Shown: positions 31,017 through 40,160 of the stretch, piece after piece
Layout: each line of letters begins with the position of its first letter
Numbering within the stretch: the first letter of the stretch is position 1
Source of the DNA: Acidobacteriota bacterium
GTDB taxonomy: Bacteria > Acidobacteriota > Vicinamibacteria > Vicinamibacterales > UBA2999
Reading direction: 5' to 3'
Assembly (NCBI GenBank): GCA_963169195.1
Contig: CAUJDN010000091.1
Span: forward strand, 1-55,182
Length of the DNA: 55,182 nucleotides
Notes under the pieces: generated by a model
The model's input: only the letters and a program-made list of their open reading frames with translations
Databases searched by the model: none
What the model was told of the DNA's origin: nothing
Position numbers and translations under genes: made by a program

Positions 31017-33938
31017 TCAGAATCCGAAGCGGACGTTCAGCTGAAACGTCCGGGTGACCCCGTTCACCAGGCCCGTATAGCGCAGGAACGTCGCCGTGGC
31101 CCGGCGGTCGCTGCCGGGGTTGGCGAAGTTCGCCTCGTTGGTGAGATTGAAGATGTCGACGAACGCGTTCAGCGTGCGGCCCCCGGCGAGCCGGAACGCA
31201 TACCCGGCGCGAAGATCGAGCGACACGTAGGACGGTCCCCGCGCGCCGTTGCGCCCGCCCTTGTAGTCCACGGTGATCGCGTCGTCGCCGGTGCCCCGGT
31301 AGGTGCCGGCCGGCAGGTACTCGTTGGCGGTCAGGCCGTTGCGATCGAGATCGAAGGTCGAGTCGATGAGCGTGAACGGGGTGCCGGACCGGGCCTGGAG
31401 CACGCCACTCACCTTGAGGCCGCGCGTGCGCGGCACGTCGTACGACCCGGCGACGGAGAGGATGTGCGGACGGTCGACATTGGTGGGACCGATGTCGTTG
31501 CCCAGGTTCAGATCCCCGAGGAGCTGGGAGTTCGCCGTGTCGGCCTGGCCGGTCGCCACGTTGCCGCGCCCGCGCGAGTAGGCGTACGACACGCGGCCGC
31601 TGAAACCCGCGCTCTGGCGCTTGGTCACCGACACCTGGAGGGTGTTGTAGTCGATGTACCCTTCGTTCACGAGGGTGTCCACGCGGCCCGCGAACTCGCC
31701 GACCGCGCCGACCAGCGGGTAGCGGCGTCTCAACGTGCTGGTCGCCGTGGTCGTGTCGCGCAGGCCGGGGTTCAGATCCTGCAGCATGTACTGGCCCCGC
31801 TGCTCGGAGCGGATGTAGTCGACGCTGACACCGAGCGTGGCGCCGATCTGCCGCTCGTAGCCGATGCTGTACTGGCGCGAGTACGCGTTCGTGCGATCGG
31901 GGTTGTCGAACCGGACCGTTCCGGTGTTGCGGTTGAGCGTGCCCGGCGGGAACTGGGCATCGACGGCCGCGTGGTTCACCACCGGACCGTTCACCAGGAG
32001 CGGGTTGGTGGGGAAGTTGCCGGCGCGCGGTCCGGGATCGGCGTTGTTGGTCGGGAACAGCGCCGTGAACGAGTCGGAGAAGCGACCTGACGAGAACATC
32101 GGCGTCAGGAACGTGTAGGACGTGCGCTGGTAGAACACGCCGAACCCGCCGCGCAGCACCGAGCGCGACTGCTCGTCCATGGCATAGGTGAACCCCGCGC
32201 GCGGGGCGAAGTTGTCGGCGTCCACGGGGAATCCGCCCGGGTCGTCCGTGAACTGCGGGTTCCACTGGTTCGGCGTCCGCACGAGCTCCACGTCGTAGCG
32301 CAGGCCCGCGCTGATGGTGAGCCGATCGATCGGGCTCCACCGGTCCTGGGCGAACATGCCGATGAAGTGCCCCTTCATGTAGAAGTCCAGCGGATTGCCC
32401 ACCCGAATCGAGAGGCGCTCCGGGTAGGTCCGCGGGTTGGCGGCGTCGAAGGCCAGGTCGCTCGGAATCGTGAACGTCCCGTTCATGTTGCCGTGGTCCT
32501 GGACCCGCAGCGAGGAGTACAGGTAGCTGACGCCGAACTTCATGTCGTGGTCGCCGCCCCACGTGTTCGGGAGGAACCACGCGAAGATGTTGTCGGCCCC
32601 GTAGGCGACGTCCAGCCGGCGACTGGCGCGCGGGCTCTGCTGGTCGCTGAAGTTCAGCTGGTTGAGCGTCGGGAGCAGCGACTTCTGGTCCTGGGTCTCG
32701 TTGAACAGCGGGTTGCCGAAGAACACGTCCTCCTTCACCGCCGACACGCGGAAGGTGTTCACGCGGTTCGACCCGATGACCGAGCTCAGGTTCGCCACCA
32801 CGGTCCAGTCCACGTCGGTCTCGGCCTCGAAGCGCGCAGGCGTATGGTTCTCGGCGTTGATCTGGATGGGCTGCGGCGAGGTCTCGCGGAGCCAGCGCAG
32901 GCCCCACGTCTGGCTGGAGGTCAGCTGATGGTCCAGGCGGGCGAACGTGTTCCACACGCGCGTCTCCTCGAAGTTCGTCCCCTCCAGGTCCGGACGGCTC
33001 GGGATCTGGGTGGTCACGCCGCCATCCAGCGCGATGCGCTCGAGGCTGCTGAAGAAGTGCATCCTGTTCCGGATGATCGGCCCGCCCAGCGTCCCGCCCC
33101 ACTGCTGCTGCTTGGTCTGCGGCTTCTCGAAGCCGCCCCGCCTGGCGAAGTAGTCCTTGCTCGTCAGCTTCTCGTCCTGGAAGAAGAGGAAGGCGCTGCC
33201 GTGGAACTGGTTCGTCCCCTGCTTGGACACGGAGTTGACCACGCCCCCCGACGCCATCCCGAACTCGGCGTCGAACTGGCTGGTGAGCAGCTGGAACTCC
33301 TGCACCGCCTCGACCGGCACCCGCGCTTGCGCGCCGCCGTTGCCGCCATTGAACGTGTCGTTGTTGTTCGAGCCGTCCATGGTGTAGTTCACGTTGCGCA
33401 CGTTCTGGCCGGCCACGCTGATGGAGTCGGCCCCGAACGTGGTCGTCGAGACCGTGGCCACCACGCCGGGCACGAGGGCGAGGTAGCCGGCGAAGTTCCG
33501 GTTGAACGAGGGCAGGTCCACGAACTCCCGGGCGCTGACGTTGCCCCCAATCGCCTTCGAGTTCGTGTCCACCAGCGGCGACTCGCCCGTGACGGTCACG
33601 GACTCCTCGATCCCGCCGACCTCGAGCCGGATCTCGATGGGCGTGGACCGACCCACGCCGAGCTGGACATCCCGGCTCTGGTACTTCTTGAACCCCGGGA
33701 GTTCCGCGGTGACCTCGTAGACGCCCGGCGTCATGCCGCTCAGCAGGAACGACCCGTCAGCGCCGCTCACGGTCTCGCGGAACAGCCCGCTGTCCTGGTT
33801 CGTGACGACGACGGGGACCGCCGGCAGCGCGGCACCCTGCTGATCGACGACGCGGCCGCGAAGATCGGCCGTGCCCTGCTGCGCGGCGGACGGCCAGGCG
33901 GTGAGGACCGCCACGAGGAGAATGGCCACACGAACCAT
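31017..33938 (-). CDS. TonB-dependent receptor, Oar-like with carboxypeptidase-regulatory N-terminus
   Basis: The 973-residue outer-membrane protein has a signal peptide (AILLVAVLTAWPSAAQ) and a CarboxypepD_reg-like beta-sandwich (about 22-105: LRGRVVDQQGAALPAVPVVV). A plug domain (about 115-235, with GGIEESVTVTGESPLVDT and FNRNFAGYLALVPGV) and a 22-strand barrel ending in the aromatic FQLNVRFGF follow. These Oar-like receptors, abundant in Acidobacteriota, lack the canonical iron-uptake signatures and may import polymers or oligopeptides. ATG 33938 follows CAGGGAGGTGTGGAC. It is first in a two-gene operon with the propeller protein, which could present substrate to it. About 230 bases upstream are non-coding, with no operator I recognise. 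Confidence 0.88.
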   Translation of the reverse strand: MVRVAILLVAVLTAWPSAAQQGTADLRGRVVDQQGAALPAVPVVVTNQDSGLFRETVSGADGSFLLSGMTPGVYEVTAELPGFKKYQSRDVQLGVGRSTPIEIRLEVGGIEESVTVTGESPLVDTNSKAIGGNVSAREFVDLPSFNRNFAGYLALVPGVVATVSTTTFGADSISVAGQNVRNVNYTMDGSNNNDTFNGGNGGAQARVPVEAVQEFQLLTSQFDAEFGMASGGVVNSVSKQGTNQFHGSAFLFFQDEKLTSKDYFARRGGFEKPQTKQQQWGGTLGGPIIRNRMHFFSSLERIALDGGVTTQIPSRPDLEGTNFEETRVWNTFARLDHQLTSSQTWGLRWLRETSPQPIQINAENHTPARFEAETDVDWTVVANLSSVIGSNRVNTFRVSAVKEDVFFGNPLFNETQDQKSLLPTLNQLNFSDQQSPRASRRLDVAYGADNIFAWFLPNTWGGDHDMKFGVSYLYSSLRVQDHGNMNGTFTIPSDLAFDAANPRTYPERLSIRVGNPLDFYMKGHFIGMFAQDRWSPIDRLTISAGLRYDVELVRTPNQWNPQFTDDPGGFPVDADNFAPRAGFTYAMDEQSRSVLRGGFGVFYQRTSYTFLTPMFSSGRFSDSFTALFPTNNADPGPRAGNFPTNPLLVNGPVVNHAAVDAQFPPGTLNRNTGTVRFDNPDRTNAYSRQYSIGYERQIGATLGVSVDYIRSEQRGQYMLQDLNPGLRDTTTATSTLRRRYPLVGAVGEFAGRVDTLVNEGYIDYNTLQVSVTKRQSAGFSGRVSYAYSRGRGNVATGQADTANSQLLGDLNLGNDIGPTNVDRPHILSVAGSYDVPRTRGLKVSGVLQARSGTPFTLIDSTFDLDRNGLTANEYLPAGTYRGTGDDAITVDYKGGRNGARGPSYVSLDLRAGYAFRLAGGRTLNAFVDIFNLTNEANFANPGSDRRATATFLRYTGLVNGVTRTFQLNVRFGF

Positions 33939-34156
33939 GTCCACACCTCCCTGAGCTTGACGCCGCCCCGCCGGCGAGATGCCAGGCAGGACGTCATCAC
34001 GAATCGACAGACATGCGCGGGGAACGATCGAGATCGGCAGACGTTTCGCTCGGCACACTCTGCGCGGGCGACCGGTGGAAGTCAAGGCCGGGCGGCCCTG
34101 GTCCGCGGGCGTCCCCGCGAAACCGTGCAGGCGGGACACACGGGGTCGGAGACCGG

Positions 34157-34162
34157 TAGAAT
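34157..34162 (+). promoter_or_regulatory. Candidate -10 box TAGAAT for TAP-like hydrolase
   Basis: TAGAAT is eight bases from GTG 34171. The usual 6-8 base spacing from a -10 box puts the transcription start at or one base before the start codon. Confidence 0.45.
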
Positions 34163-34170
34163 AGCGACCT

Positions 34171-35679
34171 GTGTCCCCGGTTCGCCGCTTGCGGCACCCC
34201 GCCGCGGGGCTTGCGTCGGCGCTGGCGCTCGGTGTCGTGGCCGGTGCGGCCTGCGGCCTCCGTCCCGAGCCCCAGGCCATCGATCGCCTGAAGCCCTGCG
34301 CCAGCGACGAGGGCCCCACCGACGCCTACTGCGGCGCGCTGACCGTCTTCGAGAACCGGGACGCCCGGCAGGGCCGAACGATCGACCTCAAGATCGTCGT
34401 GCTGCCGGCGCTCGGCAACGACGCCGCGCCGGATCCCCTGTTCCTGCTCGCCGGAGGCCCCGGCCAGGGTGCGGCGAAGATGGCCCGTCAGGTCCGCGAT
34501 CTCTTCGGTCGCATCCAGGTCCGGCGCGACATCGTCCTCGTGGACCAGCGCGGCACGGGCGACTCGAACGGCCTCGAATGCCGCGCGGACGCTGACTCGC
34601 TGGCGTCGCTCAACGAGTCGGACGAGGCCGGGCTGGATCGGCTGAAAACGTGCCTGGCCGGCTACGACGCGGACACGCGCTTCTACACTACTCCCATCGC
34701 CATGGACGACCTCGACGATGTCCGGGCCTTCCTGGGGTACGAGACGATCAACCTCTACGGCGGGTCGTACGGGACGAGGGCGGCCCTGGTGTACCTGCGG
34801 CAGCACGAGACCCACGTGCGCGCGGTGGTCCTCGACGGCGTGGCGCCCACCGACATGCGGCTGCCGCTCTACTTCGCGCGCGACGCGCAGCGCGCGCTGG
34901 ACCGACTCCTTGCCGACTGCGCGGCCGACGCTGCCTGCGCCGCGCAGTACCCGGACCTGGCCGCCCGGGTGCCTGCCCTGTTCGCCCGGCTCGAGACGGC
35001 CCCGCACGAGGCGCGCCTGACGCACCCTCGCACGGGCGCCACCGAGGTCGTGCAGGTGAAGGCCGCCCTCGTCGCGAACATCGTGGCCGGCGCGCTCTAC
35101 TCGCCGCTCCTGTCGTCGCTCGTGCCGGAGTTGCTGGTTCGCGCCGAAACCAACGACTTCCAGGGGATGCTCGCCCTGGCGACCACGGGGGAAAGTGCAG
35201 GCGAGAACATGAGCGCCGGCATGCAGTTGTCGGTCATCTGCGCCGAAGACGCGCCGCGGGTGACGGAGGCCGATGTGGCGCGCGAATCGGCCGGTTCAAT
35301 CTTCGCCCGCCACCTGCTGGCCTCGCGCCTCAAGGCCTGCGAGTTCTGGCCCAGGGGCGCCGTGCCGGCGTCCTACTACGAGCCCGTCCGGTCCAACGTG
35401 CCCGTGCTGGTGCTGTCGGGCGATCTCGATCCCGTGACGCCGCCGTCGTGGGGCGAGGCCGTGTCCGGCTCCCTGCCGAACGCGAGACACGTCACCGCGC
35501 CCGCCACGGGGCACGGGGTCGTGGGCACGGGATGCGGCCTGCGCATGGTGGCGGCCTTCATCGACCAGGGCTCGACGGAGGCGGTGGACACGTCGTGCCT
35601 GGCCTCGATGAAGCGCCCGCCGTTCGTCCTCGGGCCCGCGGGCCCGGATCCCGCATCGCGCGGGGCGCCTGCACCATGA
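34171..35679 (+). CDS. Secreted alpha/beta hydrolase (TAP-like/tripeptidyl aminopeptidase type)
   Basis: The 502-residue protein has a lipoprotein-like or Sec leader (ALALGVVAGAACG, Cys at about residue 29). It carries the alpha/beta-hydrolase elements of the TAP/SlpE group: oxyanion segment FLLAGGPGQGA, VLVDQRGTGDSNGLEC, nucleophile elbow NLYGGSYGTRAAL, then the C-terminal TAP-like cap with VLVLSGDLDPVTPP (acid) and ATGHGVV (histidine). The catalytic triad is thus complete. Family members release N-terminal residues or tripeptides. Its TGA overlaps the ATG of the following ABC ATPase, so hydrolase and transporter are co-translated. GTG 34171 sits right behind a -10 box. Confidence 0.85.
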   Translation: MSPVRRLRHPAAGLASALALGVVAGAACGLRPEPQAIDRLKPCASDEGPTDAYCGALTVFENRDARQGRTIDLKIVVLPALGNDAAPDPLFLLAGGPGQGAAKMARQVRDLFGRIQVRRDIVLVDQRGTGDSNGLECRADADSLASLNESDEAGLDRLKTCLAGYDADTRFYTTPIAMDDLDDVRAFLGYETINLYGGSYGTRAALVYLRQHETHVRAVVLDGVAPTDMRLPLYFARDAQRALDRLLADCAADAACAAQYPDLAARVPALFARLETAPHEARLTHPRTGATEVVQVKAALVANIVAGALYSPLLSSLVPELLVRAETNDFQGMLALATTGESAGENMSAGMQLSVICAEDAPRVTEADVARESAGSIFARHLLASRLKACEFWPRGAVPASYYEPVRSNVPVLVLSGDLDPVTPPSWGEAVSGSLPNARHVTAPATGHGVVGTGCGLRMVAAFIDQGSTEAVDTSCLASMKRPPFVLGPAGPDPASRGAPAP

Positions 35680-36410
35680 TTCGCGTCGAGCGCCTGCGCA
35701 AGCACTTCGGCGCCGTGGCGGCCGTGGACGGCGTCAGCTTCGAAGCGCCGGACGGCGCCGTCACGGGGCTCCTCGGGCCCAACGGCGCCGGCAAGACGAC
35801 CACGCTGCGCATGCTCTACGGCCTGATGCGCCCGGACGAGGGGCGCATTCACGTGGACGATGTGGATGCGGTGGCCAATCCGCAGGCCGCGCAGGCACGC
35901 CTGGGCGTGCTGCCCGACGTGTCGGGCCTCTATCCGCGCCTGACGGCGCGGGAGCACACACACTACTTCGGCGAACTGCAGGGGGTGTCGGGCGGACGGC
36001 TGCGCGAGCGCACCGACGCCCTGCTGGCCCTGCTCGACATGCGCGAGGTGGCCGACCGCCGGACGGCCGGCTTCTCGCACGGCGAGCGCACCAAGGTGGC
36101 GCTGGCCCGCGCGCTGGTGCACGACCCTCGCAACGTCCTGCTGGACGAGCCGACCAACGGGCTGGACGTGATGAGCACCCGGGCGGTGCGCGACATCATC
36201 CGCCGGCTCCGCGCCGAGGGGCGGACCGTGGTGTTCTCGAGCCACGTCATGCAGGAGGTCTCGGCGCTCTGCGACCGGATCATCGTCATCGCGCACGGGC
36301 GTGTCGTGGCCGCGGGCACCCCGGACGAGCTCCGCGCCGAGACAGGCCAGGAGAGCCTCGAGGACGCGTTCGTCGCGCTGGCCGGCCTGGCGCCGGAGGG
36401 CGTTGAATGA
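35676..36410 (+). CDS. ABC transporter ATP-binding protein (NatA-like)
   Basis: The 244-residue ATPase has Walker A GPNGAGKTTTLRM, the Q-loop region at GVLPDVSGLYPRLT, an ABC signature FSHGERTKVALARAL in which SHGER replaces the usual SGGQ, Walker B NVLLDEPTNGLD and the H-loop VVFSSHVMQE. It is closest in layout to NatA/CcmA-type exporters. It pairs with the downstream permease (ATGA overlap) and is overlapped upstream by the TAP-like hydrolase gene. In Bacillus NatAB exports sodium. Here the substrate is unknown and could be a peptide-related compound given the hydrolase neighbour. Confidence 0.88.
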   Translation: MIRVERLRKHFGAVAAVDGVSFEAPDGAVTGLLGPNGAGKTTTLRMLYGLMRPDEGRIHVDDVDAVANPQAAQARLGVLPDVSGLYPRLTAREHTHYFGELQGVSGGRLRERTDALLALLDMREVADRRTAGFSHGERTKVALARALVHDPRNVLLDEPTNGLDVMSTRAVRDIIRRLRAEGRTVVFSSHVMQEVSALCDRIIVIAHGRVVAAGTPDELRAETGQESLEDAFVALAGLAPEGVE

Positions 36411-37588
36411 CGCGCGCGGTCGCGCAGGCGATCATCGTCGTCCGCAAGGAGCTGAGGGACGCGTTCCGCGATCGGCGATCAACCTATTCGGTCCTCCTCG
36501 GGTCGTTGATGGGGCCGGTGCTCGTGGGCTTCATCCTCAATGGCGTCGCCGATCGGCAGCGCGAGGTCCAGGACGTGACCATTCCCATCGTCGGGATGGC
36601 CCACGCGCCCGCCCTGGTGGACTGGCTGCGCCAGCAGGCGGGCGTGGAGGTGGTCGAGGGACCGTCCGACCCCGAGGCCGCGGTGCGCGCGCGGGAGCAC
36701 GACGTGGTGGTCGTGATCCCCGGGGACTACGCGACGCGGTTCCGCGCGTCCAGGCCGGTGGAGATCCGGGTCGTCTCGGACGGCTCTCGCAACGTGACGC
36801 GCCCGCGGGTGCAGCGCGTCCGGACGCTGCTGCAGCGCTACAACGCGGAGATCGCGGCGCTGCGCCTGGTGGGACGCGGCATCAGCCCCGCCGTGGTGCA
36901 GCCGCTGCAGCTGGAGGACCTGGAGGTGTCGAGCGCGCAGCAGCGCGCGGCCGTCCTGCTGAACTTCATCCCGCTGTTCATCGTGCTCGCGGCGTTCACG
37001 GGCGGGATGCAGATCGCCACGGACTCGACGGCCGGCGAGCGCGAGCGCGGATCGCTCGAGCCGCTGCTCGTGAACCCGGCGCCGCGCGCCGTCATCGCAT
37101 CGGGCAAGTGGCTGGCGGCGGCGCTCTCGTCGATGCTGAGCGTCTGCATCACGACGACGCTCTGCGTGGCGATGCTGCGGGTGCTGCCGCTGCAGGATCT
37201 CGGCATCCGCTTCCGTCTGGGCCCCGGCCACGTCGCGGGCCTGCTGGCGGGGGTGCTGCCGCTCTGCCTGCTGGCTCCCGCGATTCAGGCCTACCTCGCC
37301 ACGTTCGCGCGCTCCTTCAAGGAGGCCCAGAGCTACATGGGCTTCCTGATCATGGTGCCGATGCTGCCGGGCGTGTTGAGCACGGTCTATCCCATCGCGA
37401 GCCAGCCGTGGATGTACCCCGTGCCGATGCTGGGCCATCACCTGCTGCTGGCCGACGTGCTCGGTGGAAAGGCGCCGGGCCCGATGGTGTTCGTGGCCTC
37501 GGCCGGGGTGACCGTGTTCGCCTCGCTGGCGCTGGTCCGGCTGATCACCGCGCTGCTGTCGCGCGAGCGCATCATCTTCGGACGGTGA
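36407..37588 (+). CDS. ABC transporter permease (NatB/ABC-2 type)
   Basis: The 393-residue permease has one N-terminal transmembrane helix (YSVLLGSLMGPVLVGFIL), an extracytoplasmic domain of about 130 residues and then five to six helices. This is the NatB/ABC-2 arrangement. TDSTAGERERGSLEPLLVNP is the conserved coupling-helix motif of this family. The ATG overlaps the ATPase stop codon by four bases. It should form the transmembrane half of the exporter as a homodimer. The transcript then runs toward tRNA-Pro, which is on the other strand. Confidence 0.88.
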   Translation: MTRAVAQAIIVVRKELRDAFRDRRSTYSVLLGSLMGPVLVGFILNGVADRQREVQDVTIPIVGMAHAPALVDWLRQQAGVEVVEGPSDPEAAVRAREHDVVVVIPGDYATRFRASRPVEIRVVSDGSRNVTRPRVQRVRTLLQRYNAEIAALRLVGRGISPAVVQPLQLEDLEVSSAQQRAAVLLNFIPLFIVLAAFTGGMQIATDSTAGERERGSLEPLLVNPAPRAVIASGKWLAAALSSMLSVCITTTLCVAMLRVLPLQDLGIRFRLGPGHVAGLLAGVLPLCLLAPAIQAYLATFARSFKEAQSYMGFLIMVPMLPGVLSTVYPIASQPWMYPVPMLGHHLLLADVLGGKAPGPMVFVASAGVTVFASLALVRLITALLSRERIIFGR

Positions 37589-37643
37589 AGCGGCCGTCCG
37601 GCGCAGCCGGCCTGGTGCAGAAGCGGAGGCCCCCCCTGGAAAG

Positions 37644-37720
37644 TGGTCGGGGCGACTGGATTCGAACCAGCGACATCCCGCTCCCAAAGCGGGCGCTCTA
37701 CCAGGCTGAGCCACGCCCCG
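37644..37720 (-). tRNA. tRNA-Pro (anticodon TGG)
   Basis: The minus strand folds as a 77-base tRNA: acceptor CGGGGCG pairs with CGCCCCG, the D-arm includes GCTCAGCCTGGTAGAGC, the anticodon stem CCCGC/GCGGG encloses TTTGGGA with TGG, and the T-arm is CTGG-TTCGAAT-CCAG. CCA is encoded at 37644-37646. No integration remnant adjoins it. Confidence 0.97.
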
Positions 37721-37798
37721 ACGCTCCGCCATTGTACAGGCTCCGCTTCCCGTTCTCCAGGCGGGCGTTCGCGTCGCCGGGCGCGGCCTCCGCCGCGC

Positions 37799-37826
37799 TT
37801 GACATGAATCATCATATCGACATAAG
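37799..37826 (+). promoter_or_regulatory. Sigma-70-type promoter of the SAM-riboswitch transcript
   Basis: A perfect -35 TTGACA (37799-37804) is separated by 16 bases from CATAAG (37821-37826). The expected start, about 37833, lies some 30 bases before the riboswitch. This AT-rich patch stands out in the GC-rich surroundings. Confidence 0.7.
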
Positions 37827-37861
37827 TTGATGAGGCTTGTCCGGCCTCCCGCCGGCGGGCG

Positions 37862-37961
37862 TTTATCCAGAGTGGCGGAGGGACCGGGCCCGGCGATGCC
37901 ACAGCAACCTGGCCACCAGGCGCCGAGGTGCTAAGTCCCGCCCCGACCGGGGACAGATGAG
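37862..37961 (+). promoter_or_regulatory. SAM-I (S-box) riboswitch
   Basis: The conserved S-box core is present in order: TTTATCCAGAGTGGCGGAGG, GGACCGGGCCCGGCGATGCC, CAGCAACCTGGC, GAGGTGCTAAGTCCCG, GACAGATGAGG. P1 pairs TTTATC (37862-37867) with GATGAG (37956-37961). The 3' strand of P1 overlaps the Shine-Dalgarno GAGGAG (37959-37964) of the following gene, so SAM binding should hide the ribosome-binding site. No intrinsic terminator follows, which supports translational control. This is the classical feedback switch of methionine and SAM biosynthesis. Confidence 0.92.
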
Positions 37962-37970
37962 GAGCCTCCC

Positions 37971-39152
37971 GTGCACTTCGCCACGCGCGCCATTCACGCC
38001 TCCCAGCCCAGCGACCCGTCCACCGGCGCCCTCGTCGCGCCCCTCTTCCAGACGTCCACGTTCGAGCAGGAGGCCCCGGGCCTCACCAAGGGCTTCGACT
38101 ACAGCCGGACGAACAACCCCACGCGCCAGCGCCTCGAGGCCGTGCTCGCCGACCTCGAAGAGGGCCGTGACGCCGCGGTGTTCGCCTCCGGCCTGGCCGC
38201 CGAGCATGCGGTCCTGCAGGCCTTCCTCCGGCCGGGCGACGCGATCATCCTGCCCGCCGATGTGTACGGCGGCACCTGGCGCCTCGTCTCCAGGGTCTTC
38301 GCCCCGCTGGGCATCGACGCGCGCTTCGTGGACACGACGGACCTCGCCGCGGTCGGCGCGGCGCTCACTGCCAGGACCCGCCTGGTGTGGATCGAGACCC
38401 CGACCAACCCGCGGCTGCACGTGTCGGACATCGCAGCCATCACCGCCCTCGCGCACGGCCACGGCGCCCTGGTCGTCGTGGACAACACGTTCGCGACGCC
38501 GGTGTTCCAGCGCCCGCTGGCGCTGGGCGCCGACCTGGTGGTCCACAGCGTCACGAAGTACCTGGCGGGGCACTCCGACCTGATCCAGGGCGCCGTGCTC
38601 GCGCGCGACCCGGCCGTCTTCGAGCCCGTGCGGTTCCTGCAGAACGCCGCCGGCGCCGTCCCGTCGCCGTTCGACTGCTGGCTGACCCTCCGCGGCCTCA
38701 AGACGCTGGAGCTGCGCGTGCAGCGCCATGCCGACACCGCGCGGCGCCTGGCCGACGCGCTCTCGGCCCATCCACGCGTGGCGCGCGTGTACTACCCCGG
38801 ACTGCCATCGCATCCCGGGCACGACGTCGCGCGCCGCCAGATGAGCGGCTTCGGCGGCATGGTGTCGTTCGAGTGGCAGGGCAGCGCCGAGCAGGTGGCC
38901 GACTTCGTGTCCTCGCGTCGCCTGTTCACGCTCGGCGAGAGCCTGGGCGGCGTGAAGGCGCTCATCGCGCAGCCGGCGCGGATGACGCACGCGTCAATCC
39001 CCGCGGAGCGCCGCGCGGCGCTCGGGCTCACCGACGCGCTCGTACGGCTGTCCCCCGGGCTCGAGCACCCGGATGATCTGGTGCAGGATCTCGTCGAAGG
39101 GCTGGATGCGCCGTGTGCAGGCCGCGGGAGGATCGCGCCGCTGGCGGTATAA
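37971..39152 (+). CDS. metB: Cystathionine gamma-synthase/trans-sulfuration PLP enzyme
   Basis: The 393-residue enzyme of the Cys/Met-metabolism PLP family has ATRAIHASQPSDPSTGALV at the start, YSRTNNPTRQRLE, ASGLAAEHAVLQ, WIETPTNPRLHVSDI, and the PLP lysine in HSVTKYLAGHSD (about residue 195). RLSPGLEHPDDLVQDL, the family signature, lies near the end. It makes cystathionine or homocysteine from an activated homoserine. MetB is the best fit, though O-acylhomoserine sulfhydrylase or MetC activity cannot be excluded by eye. The upstream SAM-I riboswitch supports a biosynthetic methionine role. GTG 37971 is six bases after GAGGAG. The epimerase gene follows after 12 bases. Confidence 0.88.
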   Translation: MHFATRAIHASQPSDPSTGALVAPLFQTSTFEQEAPGLTKGFDYSRTNNPTRQRLEAVLADLEEGRDAAVFASGLAAEHAVLQAFLRPGDAIILPADVYGGTWRLVSRVFAPLGIDARFVDTTDLAAVGAALTARTRLVWIETPTNPRLHVSDIAAITALAHGHGALVVVDNTFATPVFQRPLALGADLVVHSVTKYLAGHSDLIQGAVLARDPAVFEPVRFLQNAAGAVPSPFDCWLTLRGLKTLELRVQRHADTARRLADALSAHPRVARVYYPGLPSHPGHDVARRQMSGFGGMVSFEWQGSAEQVADFVSSRRLFTLGESLGGVKALIAQPARMTHASIPAERRAALGLTDALVRLSPGLEHPDDLVQDLVEGLDAPCAGRGRIAPLAV

Positions 39153-39164
39153 GCTGAAGGCGCG

Positions 39165-40160
39165 ATGGCGCGTTACTTCGTGACCGGGGCCACGGGGTTC
39201 CTCGGCGCCGAGATCACCAAGCAGCTGATCAGCCGCGGGCACACGGTGGTGGCGCTCATCCGATCGCCCGGCAAGGCGGGCCTGCTGCGCGCGCTGGGCG
39301 TGGCCCTGCACGAGGGCGACATCACCGATCGCGAGAGCCTCCGCGCCCCGATGGCCGACACTGATGGCGTGTTCCACTGCGCCGCGTGGTACCGGGTGGG
39401 CGTCGCCGAGCCGCAGGCCGAGCGCATCAACGTGGACGGCACGCGCAACGTGCTCGAGACGATGCGCGAGTTCGGCGTCCCGAAAGGGGTGTACACGAGC
39501 TCGGTGGCCGTGTTCTCGGACACGCACGGACAGGTGCCGGACGAGACCTATCGCTACGACGGCCCGCACCTGAGCGAGTACGCCCGCACGAAATGGAAGG
39601 CCCACTACGAGGTGGCCCTGCCGATGATGACCGCCGGGCTCCCCCTCGTCATCGTCATGCCCGGCCTCGTCTACGGCCCCGGCGACACCGGCGGCATGCA
39701 CGACGCCCTGGTGGACCTGCTCAGGAAGCGCCTCCCCCTGACGCCGCGGCGGACGGCCTTCTGCTGGGCGCACGTGGAGGACACGGCCCGCGGCCACATC
39801 CAGGCGATGGAGCATGGGCGGCCGGGCGAAACCTACATCATCACCGGACCGCGCCACACCTTCGAGGAGGCCTACGACCTGGCGGCGGGGCTCGCGAAGG
39901 TGCCGCGCCCGCTGCTCCATCCCGGCCCGCGCACCATGCGTGCGGCGGCCGCGCTGGCGGGCCTTGCGGCGCGAGTCACCGACCTGCCGCCGGCCTTCAC
40001 GTCCGAGTCGCTTCGCGTGCTGGCCGGCACCACGTACTTCGGCGCCAGCGACAAGGCGGTCCGCGAGCTCGGGTTCTCGGCCCGCCCGCTGGCCGAAGGC
40101 CTGGACCAGACGCTCGAGCACGAGATGCGCGTCCTGCAGCGGATCAAACCACCGGGCTAG
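39165..40160 (+). CDS. NAD(P)-dependent epimerase/dehydratase-like (extended SDR) protein
   Basis: The 331-residue protein has the Rossmann motif VTGATGFLGAEITKQL (residues about 5-20), GDITDRESLRAPM, INVDGTRNVLE, the catalytic YARTK (YxxxK) and VMPGLVYGPGDTGGM. It is an extended short-chain dehydrogenase of the NAD-dependent epimerase/dehydratase or dihydroflavonol-reductase-like type. The substrate is unknown. It follows metB by 12 bases with GAAGG as Shine-Dalgarno, and a TATAAG box is also present ten bases upstream. Its 3' end overlaps a degenerate TetR fragment on the opposite strand. Confidence 0.82.
   Translation: MARYFVTGATGFLGAEITKQLISRGHTVVALIRSPGKAGLLRALGVALHEGDITDRESLRAPMADTDGVFHCAAWYRVGVAEPQAERINVDGTRNVLETMREFGVPKGVYTSSVAVFSDTHGQVPDETYRYDGPHLSEYARTKWKAHYEVALPMMTAGLPLVIVMPGLVYGPGDTGGMHDALVDLLRKRLPLTPRRTAFCWAHVEDTARGHIQAMEHGRPGETYIITGPRHTFEEAYDLAAGLAKVPRPLLHPGPRTMRAAAALAGLAARVTDLPPAFTSESLRVLAGTTYFGASDKAVRELGFSARPLAEGLDQTLEHEMRVLQRIKPPG

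Noticed and set aside
27811..33102. One 1763-codon minus-strand frame spanning the propeller and receptor genes
   Set aside because: The first about 700 codons are a shifted reading of the TonB receptor gene. The real propeller gene starts at 31005 with a Shine-Dalgarno.
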